A DNA stretch of 32,420 nucleotides from Ilumatobacteraceae bacterium (GTDB lineage Bacteria; Actinomycetota; Acidimicrobiia; Acidimicrobiales; Ilumatobacteraceae). The position numbers and the translations under genes are program-made. Of this stretch, positions 7,631 to 13,607 are shown one piece after another. The DNA lies in assembly GCA_022843125.1 (NCBI GenBank), contig JALHOG010000065.1, positions 1 to 32,420 on the forward strand, in the 5' to 3' direction. Every line of letters starts with the position of its first letter. Positions within the stretch are counted from its first letter, which is position 1. The notes beneath the pieces were generated by a model. The model had not been told where the DNA came from, did not search any database, and saw only the letters and a program-made list of their open reading frames with translations.

Positions 7631-8386
7631 TCAGCAGTCGGCGATCGCTCGGGTCCGCTCGACGAGGACGTCGAACACCGCCAGCAGTTGGGGGGTTCGC
7701 TCGACGATCGCACTGCGCTGGCGGGCGATCGTTGCTTCGTCACCGCGCGCGACCGGGCCAGTGAGCGCCGCCCTGCCGTCGGCGGCCCAGTTGTCGAGCG
7801 TTGCCCTGATCAAGGGCAGCAGCGTCACCCGGTCGACGCCAGCCGTCGCGGCGAGCACCTCGGCCGCATCCTCGAGGGTCACGAGGAAGTTGGAGGCGAT
7901 CGATGCCGCTGCGTGATACGCCGCACGGTCGTTGTCGGCGATCGGGAACGGCGCCATTCCGAGCAGCTCGGCGAGTGCGGCCGCAACGCCCTCGGCTCGC
8001 ACCGTGCTGCCTCCGATCGCTGCGGGCGCCCCGACGAAGGGTGACCGCTCCCCCGTCGCCGACGCGCCGCGGATCGTCATCAGCGGGTGGAGCCCGAAGG
8101 CCTCGTGCGGCGCGAGTACGTCGAGTCCGCTCGCTCCTGAACAGTGGCCCACGAGTCGACCCGCGGCAGGAGTGATGCATGCGGCCGCAGCAGCGATCTC
8201 GCGGTCGGGTACCGCGATGATGACGACGTCGAACGACTGGCCGTCGAACCCGCGACCGAACGGTCCGGCGCTGCCGGGCAGCGCACCCACGAGCGCTGTG
8301 CCGACCCGACCCGCTCCGACCACTGCACAGCGCGACGGAGCGAACGTCGACGCCGGACGATCCGAGGGTGGGACGTGGGCGCTCAC
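7631..8386 (-). CDS. DUF2520 / Rossmann-fold NAD(P)-binding protein
   Basis: The protein has 251 residues. I place the start at GTG 8386 because the frame upstream of it is low-complexity Arg/Pro/Ser and a TACCGT box stands 7 nt upstream. Residues 20-35 are the dinucleotide-binding loop (CAVVGAGRVGTALVGAL). DVVIIAVPDREIAAAA and VGHCSGASGLDVL are typical of the ProC/F420-oxidoreductase-like Rossmann family. The C-terminal half is helical (DNDRAAYHAAASIASNFLVT, GDEATIARQRSAIV), matching the DUF2520 domain. These proteins are predicted dehydrogenases. Some lie next to pantothenate genes, but that is not the case here. It follows the ATPase gene by only 40 bp in the same direction, yet has its own candidate promoter. 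Confidence 0.8.
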   Translation of the reverse strand: MSAHVPPSDRPASTFAPSRCAVVGAGRVGTALVGALPGSAGPFGRGFDGQSFDVVIIAVPDREIAAAAACITPAAGRLVGHCSGASGLDVLAPHEAFGLHPLMTIRGASATGERSPFVGAPAAIGGSTVRAEGVAAALAELLGMAPFPIADNDRAAYHAAASIASNFLVTLEDAAEVLAATAGVDRVTLLPLIRATLDNWAADGRAALTGPVARGDEATIARQRSAIVERTPQLLAVFDVLVERTRAIADC

Positions 8387-8393
8387 GCTCGAT

Positions 8394-8399
8394 ACGGTA
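8394..8399 (-). promoter_or_regulatory. -10 box TACCGT for the DUF2520 gene
   Basis: On the minus strand TACCGT is followed by 7 nt (ATCGAGC) and then GTG at 8386. It fits a leaderless promoter and supports the chosen start. Confidence 0.4.
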
Positions 8400-8426
8400 C
8401 GTCGATCCACACGCCTCGCCCGCCCG

Positions 8427-9797
8427 TCACGGCGTGGTGATCGAATCCGGGGGCGAGGTGGGCTCGTGCAGGGCGAGTTCCGCCCAGGTCGTCTTGCCCC
8501 AGTTGGCAGGGGTGGTTCCCCACCGCGCGGTGAGCGCCTCGACGATTCGCAAGCCGAAGCCACCGTCGGGGCCGGGGTTTCGGAGCCGCGGGAGCAGACG
8601 TTCACTGTCGCTCACCTCGATGCGCAAGGCGGTGCCGACGAGCTCGATGCGGGCGCGCACGGGCGTCGCTCCGTGCTCTGCGGCGTTCGTGATCAACTCG
8701 GTGGCGCACAGGAGCGCGTCGCGGCTGTCGAAGCCGCGAGCGTCGAGTTGCAGCCGCAACGCTGCGCGCATCGCCGCGAGGTCGGCGACGTCGGTCCAGG
8801 TGAACTCGAGCAGCGTGCTGTCTGCGGCCGGGATCGACATCACCGAACGGCGCGTGCTGTCCGTCGTCGTGTGCTCGAGTGCGAGCGCCGTGACGTGCGC
8901 AACGACGGTGAGAAACGCGCGATCTTCCGGATCGAAATCGCGTACATCGCCGAACGAGAAGCCGAGCGAACCGGTGATGCGACCGCCGAGTCGGAGCGGC
9001 ACCGAGCACAACGCCTCGCTCGTTTCCCGAACGTCACGGAGCACCGGGTAGTCGCGGTCGCGGGCGCTGCGGTCGGCGAGGTAGATGTCTCGCCCCTCCA
9101 GCAGTGATGCACGCAGCGGTGTATCGAGGGTGAGGTCGATCGTGCCCCACTGGCGCATGGTCTCCGCTGAGTAGCCCACCACGGTCACGAACACGGCGCT
9201 CCCGTCCGGGCTCATGACGGTGAGGTGCCCACCGGTCGCACCCATCACATCGGCGACGGTGCCGCACACTGCTCCCCCGATCTCCTCGGAGGTGCGTGCG
9301 GCGAGCAACCAGCCGACCAGGCTGAGGGTGGCCGGCAGACGTGGTGTCGCGAGGAGGACACCGATCTCCGCGCGGACGGCGCCCAGCCACCCCGACGACA
9401 CCGCGCCCGCCTGCGGCTCGACGTCGACGGTCAGATGAAGGCTCGGCCCGCCGGCGGAACGGTCGAGCACCTGACGGGCCGTGACCACCACGGGCAGCAG
9501 GCCGGCACGGGTGCGGTGGACGACGTGACCGGTCCACGTACCGGTGCGGGTGATCGCGGCCAACGCCATCCTCGGGTCCGGGGCTCCGAGCCAGTGTGCG
9601 CCCGCCACGTCGGCGATGCTGCGATGCCCGGATGCTGGCCCATCGATGTCGTAGAGGTCGGAGGCGAGCCGATCGGCCGACGTGACACAGTTGTCGCGGT
9701 CGACGATGAGGCGCGCGGCGACATCGACCAGCCCGTCCGTACCTCTCGCACCGTTTCCAGCCACGCGGAGCGGTTCGATACCCGGATCCACCTCCAC
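8427..9797 (-). CDS. GAF-domain serine kinase/anti-sigma-type ATPase (RsbW/SpoIIAB-like)
   Basis: The protein has 456 residues from GTG 9797; the start is uncertain. Residues 1-130 look like a degenerate PAS-type sensor (DNCVTSADRLASDLYDIDG). Residues about 160-310 form a GAF domain (LLAARTSEEIGGAVCGTVAD, ALCSVPLRLGGRITGSLGFS, DPEDRAFLTVVAHVTALALE). Residues about 330-445 form a GHKL ATPase of the HATPase_c_2 type: N-box ELITNAAEHG (Glu367, Asn371, His375), DSE in place of the usual D-x-G, and GGFGLRIVEALTARWG. There is no DHp helix or receiver domain, so it belongs to the anti-sigma/anti-antagonist kinases, not to two-component kinases. The STAS gene directly upstream is the expected partner and substrate. 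No sigma factor gene is visible nearby. Confidence 0.8.
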   Translation of the reverse strand: MEVDPGIEPLRVAGNGARGTDGLVDVAARLIVDRDNCVTSADRLASDLYDIDGPASGHRSIADVAGAHWLGAPDPRMALAAITRTGTWTGHVVHRTRAGLLPVVVTARQVLDRSAGGPSLHLTVDVEPQAGAVSSGWLGAVRAEIGVLLATPRLPATLSLVGWLLAARTSEEIGGAVCGTVADVMGATGGHLTVMSPDGSAVFVTVVGYSAETMRQWGTIDLTLDTPLRASLLEGRDIYLADRSARDRDYPVLRDVRETSEALCSVPLRLGGRITGSLGFSFGDVRDFDPEDRAFLTVVAHVTALALEHTTTDSTRRSVMSIPAADSTLLEFTWTDVADLAAMRAALRLQLDARGFDSRDALLCATELITNAAEHGATPVRARIELVGTALRIEVSDSERLLPRLRNPGPDGGFGLRIVEALTARWGTTPANWGKTTWAELALHEPTSPPDSITTP

Positions 9798-9861
9798 CGA
9801 ACCATGCCGATCGACGGCGGCCCAGGAGTCCCCGTGCGACCGACGTCGACGATCCGCGTCC

Positions 9862-9906
9862 GTCGGCGTCAGTCGGCGTCAGTCGGTATCAGTCGGTGTC
9901 ACCGAC
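9862..9906 (-). repeat. Tandem 10-bp repeats with stops in three frames, plus small palindrome
   Basis: On the + strand there are four units: GTCGGCGTCA (9862 and 9872), GTCGGTATCA (9882) and GTCGGTGTCA (9892), then CCGAC. On the minus strand each unit contributes ACTGA, so the STAS stop (9891-9889) is followed by TGA at 9881-9879 and 9871-9869, one in each frame. GTCGGTG-T-CACCGAC (9892-9906) is a 7-bp palindrome. The 12-mer TCAGTCGGTGTC also occurs in the palindrome at 4876-4902. Confidence 0.8.
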
Positions 9907-10221
9907 GCGGTCCAGGACGGCGATCACGCGGGCCGGCTCGCCCGCCACCCCGACGAGTTCGAGCGTGCCGCCGGTCGCCTCGACCTGCTGCTGGGCGACC
10001 ACCAGCGCATCATGGCCTGCGCTGTCCATGAAGGTCACCTCCGAGATGTCGACGTGCACGTCCGCTCCTGGAACGGATGTGCACAGGCGGACGACCTGCT
10101 GGTGCGCCGCAACGTCGAGCTCGCCGGCGAGGTGCACGAAGACGTCACCGTGGACCAGGTGTACGTCGCCGGTCACCCATGGCATGTGGGTGGGTCGGGG
10201 AACAGCTGCATCATCTGACAC
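9889..10221 (-). CDS. STAS-domain anti-anti-sigma factor
   Basis: The protein has 110 residues. GTG at 10221 is the start because AGGAGG (complement of 10228-10233) stands 6 nt upstream; a longer frame to 10314 begins with Arg-rich noncoding-looking sequence. The whole protein is one STAS domain of the SpoIIAA/RsbV type: GDVFVHLAGELDVAAHQQV, then VDISEVTFMDSAGHDALVVA and GTLELVGVAGEPARVIAVL. Ser67 in MDSAG is the expected phosphorylation site. In this family the kinase phosphorylates the Ser, and the unphosphorylated form releases a sigma factor or other client. The GAF/ATPase gene 91 bp downstream is the probable kinase. The protein ends in GDTD. Confidence 0.88.
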   Translation of the reverse strand: MSDDAAVPRPTHMPWVTGDVHLVHGDVFVHLAGELDVAAHQQVVRLCTSVPGADVHVDISEVTFMDSAGHDALVVAQQQVEATGGTLELVGVAGEPARVIAVLDRVGDTD

Positions 10222-10227
10222 GCGTGC

Positions 10228-10233
10228 CCTCCT
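10228..10233 (-). promoter_or_regulatory. Strong Shine-Dalgarno AGGAGG of the STAS gene
   Basis: CCTCCT on the + strand reads AGGAGG on the minus strand, 6 nt before GTG 10221. It decides the start and is notable because most other genes here lack such a site. Confidence 0.85.
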
Positions 10234-10489
10234 CTCGTTCCGGCTCCGGCGTGAACGAACGTCACGCCACCGGCACGGTCGACCGTAGCGCCGACCGGCC
10301 GGACCGCCCATCACCCGTTCGGGTTGCGGTTGTGCCCGGCGTCACCCGTTCCTGCGACATTCCCGGGTCGTGTTCACCGAACCGACCGAAATCCGACACG
10401 AAGTGTTCGGTTGCACGGACCGCCCTTCTGGCGGACAGTCGAAGCCAGCGACGTGTTCGGCTACGGATTCGGGCCGACCGCCGAGTGAG

Positions 10490-10533
10490 GACACCCGCCA
10501 CTGCTGCCTGTCGAAGCTCCGGTGGCGGGTGTC
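10490..10533. promoter_or_regulatory. 12-bp perfect inverted repeat upstream of the dehalogenase
   Basis: GACACCCGCCAC (10490-10501) and GTGGCGGGTGTC (10522-10533) are exact reverse complements separated by 20 nt. A third, direct copy with one change (GACACCCGTCAC) is at 10566-10577. The arrangement fits an operator for a dimeric repressor or an RNA hairpin; there is no U-tract. Confidence 0.5.
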
Positions 10534-10593
10534 GTCGCGGATGGGCACGAGGCGGGGGCGACGCGGACACCCGTCACGACAGCTCGGCCTCAG

Positions 10594-10616
10594 GGGCCGA
10601 CGGCTAGCGTCGGCCC
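10594..10616 (+). promoter_or_regulatory. Hairpin and TAGCGT -10 box just before the dehalogenase start
   Basis: GGGCCGACG (10594-10602), GCTAG, CGTCGGCCC (10608-10616) form a 9-bp inverted repeat that ends 2 nt before the ATG. TAGCGT (10605-10610) overlaps its centre and lies 8 nt from the ATG, as in a leaderless promoter. If the transcript starts at the ATG, the repeat would act as DNA, not as RNA. Confidence 0.45.
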
Positions 10617-10618
10617 GC

Positions 10619-11296
10619 ATGGGAGGTCGGCTGGAGGGCAAGCGCGTCCTGGTGACGAGCTGCGACACCTACATGGGGCCGCCGATCGTCGAGCTGTTCC
10701 GCAGCGAGGGCGCCGACGTGATCACCGATGCCGGCGCACTGATCGGTGCCGGTGAACCCGACGAGCTCGTCGGACGTGCCGGTGACCTCGACGTGCTCGT
10801 CGCCAACCTCGATCTCGAGGCCTACGGCGCGAAGGTGCGTGACATCGACGACGCCCGGTGGCTCGCCGGCTTCGATGCCATGGTGCACCCGCTGATGCGC
10901 CTCGTGCGCGCGGCCGCGCCGGGGATGATCGACCGGGGCGGCGGCTCGATCGTGGCGCTCACCTCGTCGTCACCGCTGCGCCGGATGCGACCCCACACCG
11001 TGAGCTACGTGACGGCGCGCGCCGCGCAGAACGCGTTCGTCCGGTCGGCCGGGCACGAGCTCGCAGCGAGCAACGTCCGCCTCAACGCGATCGCCCAGAA
11101 CTTCGTGCAGAACGACACCTACTACCCGGCCTCGATCATGGAGAACGAGAAGTTCCGGGACCGGCTGCGCACCGAGGTCCCGGCGCAACGCCTCGGCGAG
11201 CCGAGCGAGACCGCCGAACTCGCGCTGTTCCTCGCGAGCGATACGTCGTCGTTCGTGTTCGGCCAGATCATCAGCAACGACGGCGGCTGGTCGTAG
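10619..11296 (+). CDS. Predicted halohydrin dehalogenase (SDR-derived)
   Basis: The protein has 225 residues from ATG 10619, with no Shine-Dalgarno but a TAGCGT box 8 nt upstream. It has the short-chain dehydrogenase fold (GKRVLVTS at the N-terminus, DLDVLVANL, LFLASDTSS and NDGGWS near the C-terminus), but both hallmark SDR motifs are changed. The Gly-rich cofactor loop TGxxxGxG is replaced by TSCDTYMG (13-20), which matches T-X4-F/Y-X-G of halohydrin dehalogenases. The catalytic YxxxK is YVTAR (130-134), with Ser117 exactly 12 residues before Tyr130, matching S-X12-Y-X3-R. The loop NFVQNDTYYP (161-170) also resembles that family. Known members remove halide from vicinal halohydrins to give epoxides, reversibly and without NAD(P), and open epoxides with azide, cyanide or nitrite. 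HheG-type enzymes come from Ilumatobacter. The alternative is an unusual SDR of other function. It is probably cytosolic and stands alone. Confidence 0.85.
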   Translation: MGGRLEGKRVLVTSCDTYMGPPIVELFRSEGADVITDAGALIGAGEPDELVGRAGDLDVLVANLDLEAYGAKVRDIDDARWLAGFDAMVHPLMRLVRAAAPGMIDRGGGSIVALTSSSPLRRMRPHTVSYVTARAAQNAFVRSAGHELAASNVRLNAIAQNFVQNDTYYPASIMENEKFRDRLRTEVPAQRLGEPSETAELALFLASDTSSFVFGQIISNDGGWS

Positions 11297-11389
11297 CGAA
11301 CTCCACCCCAACAACTGGGTTCGGCGCGGATCCGTGACCGAACTGGTGATCGAGATGGACTGTCACACCCCCCTGTTCATGATGGGGGC

Positions 11390-12655
11390 ATGGAGGTGTT
11401 GCCGACGCTCGACGAGATCGACCGGATGTCCGGTCCCGATCTCGACGCTGCGCTGCGGGCGGCCGAGCAGCTGCGTCGCCGGGCCGAAGCGGTGATCGCC
11501 GCCGTCGTCGGCCGTGCGAACGACTCGGTGCGCTACCTCGACGACGGCCATCGGTCGGTCAAGGCATGGGCGATGGCGGTCACCAATTGCTCGCCGGCCG
11601 AGTCGCGCCAGCGGCGGCAGAACGCGAGAGTGCTCGGGCTCATGCCCGAGGTTCGTGCTGCGTTCCGGGCCGGCACGGTGGGTGTCGCCCAGTTCCACCT
11701 GCTCGCCAAGCTCGCCGCCAACCCCCGTGCCCGCGTCCATCTGCCCGCCTCCGATCATGTCCTGCTCGATGCAGCACGCTCGCTGCCGTACCCCGACTTC
11801 GAGCTCGTGGTCGATCGCTGGCTGGCGCTCGCCGATCCCGACGGCGCCCGGCAGCGCGCCGAGCGCGTCAGCGCCGAGCGCACCGCCTCGCTCACGCATC
11901 ACGACGGCGTGTTCGAGTGGCACACGAAGCACGGCGTCATCCAGGGCACGATCATGTCCGAGGTGTTCGAGGCGTTCGTGCACGCCGAGTTCCTGGCCGA
12001 CTGGGAGGCATGCGTCGCCGAGCACGGCGACGCGGCCTGCCCGGTGCTCATGCGGCGCACCGCCCGCCAGCGCCGGGCCGACGCCCTCGTCGCGATCTTC
12101 GGAGCCGCCGCCATCGCCGGCATCGACGGCCAGCCGATCCCGGTCAACCTCAACCTGATCATGGACGAGGACCAGTACGAGCAGCAGCTCGCCAACGCCC
12201 TCGACGGCACCCCCACCGACATCGATCCGTCGACGGTCCGCAGCCGCCGCTGCGAGACCGTCCAGGGCGTCACCGTCGACCTGCGCACCGTCGTCGCCCT
12301 GTCGGTGCTCGCCCACGTGCGCCGCATCGTCGTCAACTCGGCGGGCGTGGTCGTCAACGCCGGGCAGCGGCGCCGCCTGTTCGACCGCACCCTGGCCGAC
12401 ATCCTCAAAGCCGTCGAGCCTCGATGTACCTGGCTCGGATGCATGATCCGAGCAGCCGTCGCCCAGATCGATCATCTCCAGAGCTTCACCGCCGGAGGGC
12501 CCACCAGTACCGCGAACGCGGCCGTGATGTGCGAACACCACAACCTGTTCAAGTACCGCACCGGCTACCAGCCCCGCCGCCGCCCCGACGGCACCTGGCA
12601 AATCACCCGCCCCGACGGCACTGTGATGACCCTCCCCGACGCGCCCGCAGCCTGA
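11390..12655 (+). CDS. DUF222 / HNH endonuclease domain protein (13E12-repeat type)
   Basis: The protein has 421 residues, ATG at 11390. GGGGG (11384-11388) precedes the start closely and could pair with CCCCCC (11368-11373), which would hide it. Residues about 1-290 are the helical DUF222 region (LDAALRAAEQLRRRAEAVIA, GHRSVKAWAMAVTNCSPAES, FRAGTVGVAQFHLLAKLA). Residues about 340-395 are an HNH module: CTWLGC, QIDHLQSFTAGGPTS, NAAVMCEHHNLFKYRTGY, keeping the Asp-His pair, Asn and terminal His. Proteins of this type are multicopy in actinobacterial genomes (REP13E12 family) and behave like mobile or domesticated elements. Their targets are mostly unknown. I see no flanking inverted repeats or target duplication, so it is called as a gene and not as an element. 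Confidence 0.85.
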   Translation: MEVLPTLDEIDRMSGPDLDAALRAAEQLRRRAEAVIAAVVGRANDSVRYLDDGHRSVKAWAMAVTNCSPAESRQRRQNARVLGLMPEVRAAFRAGTVGVAQFHLLAKLAANPRARVHLPASDHVLLDAARSLPYPDFELVVDRWLALADPDGARQRAERVSAERTASLTHHDGVFEWHTKHGVIQGTIMSEVFEAFVHAEFLADWEACVAEHGDAACPVLMRRTARQRRADALVAIFGAAAIAGIDGQPIPVNLNLIMDEDQYEQQLANALDGTPTDIDPSTVRSRRCETVQGVTVDLRTVVALSVLAHVRRIVVNSAGVVVNAGQRRRLFDRTLADILKAVEPRCTWLGCMIRAAVAQIDHLQSFTAGGPTSTANAAVMCEHHNLFKYRTGYQPRRRPDGTWQITRPDGTVMTLPDAPAA

Positions 12656-12778
12656 CCGCGGACCTGCGACCTGCTCCAGCTCAGCGGTTGGATCAGCCGC
12701 GCTAGGTTTCGCCGACGGCTGCTGCGGGCGTGGCACTTGGTTCCAGCGCTGACGATGCCGGGACGCGGGCGTGTTCAG

Positions 12779-13201
12779 ATGAGTGACGCACCGCAGGGCC
12801 CGGGTTGGTGGCTGGCGTCGGACGGCCGGTGGCACCCGCCGGAATCGCGAAGCGCCGTCCCACCCTTACCGCCGACATACCCACCGCCGGCGAGCTATCC
12901 GCCGCCGGGTGCCTACTCGGCGCCGCACGCCACACCTGGACGACTGCCCGCGTGGCTCGTGCCCTCGCACGTGTCCGGTTGGGCCGTCGCCTCGGGTTAC
13001 CTCGGTCTCGTCACGTTCATCTTCTGCGGCCTTCCTGGACCCTTCGCTGTCTGGACCGGCATTCGCGGCCGCAGGCAGATCAAGCGGCAGCCCGGCCTGA
13101 ACGGCACGGTGCGCGCATGGGTCGGGATCGTGCTCGGCAGCCTCGGCACGGCGTTGCTCGTCCTGATCGCCGCCGCCTACGCCATCGACGGCCTGCTCTG
13201 A
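12779..13201 (+). CDS. Small membrane protein with DUF2510 head and DUF4190-like tail
   Basis: The protein has 140 residues. ATG 12779 is chosen because MSDAPQGPGWWLASDGRWHP starts the recognisable domain; a GTG at 12737 would add 14 poorly conserved residues. Residues 8-20 are a DUF2510-type motif (GPGWWLASDGRW), the GWW variant common in Acidimicrobiia. A Pro/Tyr/Ser-rich linker follows (about 22-55). Two membrane helices (VSGWAVASGYLGLVTFIFCG and VGIVLGSLGTALLVLIAAAY) flank a basic loop, as in DUF4190 proteins. Function is unknown; relatives are inner-membrane proteins with a cytoplasmic head. A TAGGTT at about 12705 might be a -10 box for a longer leader. Confidence 0.75.
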   Translation: MSDAPQGPGWWLASDGRWHPPESRSAVPPLPPTYPPPASYPPPGAYSAPHATPGRLPAWLVPSHVSGWAVASGYLGLVTFIFCGLPGPFAVWTGIRGRRQIKRQPGLNGTVRAWVGIVLGSLGTALLVLIAAAYAIDGLL

Positions 13202-13240
13202 ACGCCGTTCCGACGAGAGGCCCGCACGTCGCGGCAAGCG

Positions 13241-13263
13241 CGAACACCGGCGGGTTGCCGTGG
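13241..13263. repeat. 23-bp direct repeat, copy 1
   Basis: CGAACACCGGCGGGTTGCCG followed by TGG, identical to 13407-13429. The second copy touches the 3' end of tRNA-Val by three bases. Confidence 0.85.
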
Positions 13264-13375
13264 ACCTTCCGGGACGGCATTCGAACCCCACGCCGGTGGC
13301 CGCCGCGGCTCGGCCGGGGTGAAGCCTGCGTGGCGCCTGAACGCCAATCCAGAACGGTGCGCGAAGCGCCCACGA

Positions 13376-13424
13376 GCAACCCGCCCGTCGCATGCTGCGA
13401 ACCCGTCGAACACCGGCGGGTTGC
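13376..13424 (-). terminator. Possible tRNA-Val terminator hairpin
   Basis: GCAACCCGCC (13376-13385) and GGCGGGTTGC (13415-13424) are exact complements with a 29-nt loop, starting 3 nt beyond the 3' end of tRNA-Val in its direction of transcription. There is no U-tract, so this is tentative. Confidence 0.35.
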
Positions 13425-13429
13425 CGTGG
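13407..13429. repeat. 23-bp direct repeat, copy 2, abutting tRNA-Val
   Basis: Exact copy of 13241-13263, 166 bp apart. Its last three bases are the 3' end of tRNA-Val. Part of it (13415-13424) pairs with 13376-13385 to form the hairpin listed separately. Confidence 0.85.
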
Positions 13430-13500
13430 GCGCAGAGGGACTCGAACCCCCGGCATCTTCCTTGTAAGGGAAGCGCTCTAACCAACTGAGCTATGCGCCC
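13427..13500 (-). tRNA. tRNA-Val (anticodon UAC)
   Basis: 74 nt on the minus strand. Acceptor GGGCGCA/TGCGCCC, D-stem GCTC/GAGC, anticodon stem CTTCC/GGAAG with loop CTTACAA (anticodon TAC at its centre), and T-arm GGGGG-TTCGAGT-CCCTC with one G-U pair. Discriminator A. CCA is not encoded. All arms pair. Confidence 0.95.
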
Positions 13501-13607
13501 CGGAAGGGCAGGAGCCTACCGGGACGGCTCGTTCGGACCGGCTCCGGTTGGGGCGGCCCGTTCACGGTTCGTTGCATCAGGGTCTCGTCAACGGACGGTC
13601 CACGGCG

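Larger units (their letters stand above)
10222..10618. other. 397-bp divergent intergenic region, regulatory-looking
   Basis: I see no supported gene here. It separates the STAS gene (-) from the halohydrin dehalogenase gene (+). It contains three copies of GACACCCGYCAC, two of them as a 12-bp inverted repeat, a hairpin next to the ATG, and a TAGCGT box. Several imperfect ccgaac/gttcgg pairs occur around 10376-10465. Confidence 0.6.

Noticed and set aside
10342..10668. Short open frames on both strands of the intergenic region before the dehalogenase
   Set aside because: No conserved sequence, Arg/Ser/Thr-rich translation, and they contradict the leaderless start at 10619.
13275..13310. TTCGAA-containing stretch that looked like a tRNA T-arm on the minus strand
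   Set aside because: The flanking five bases do not pair and no other arms are present; probably chance.
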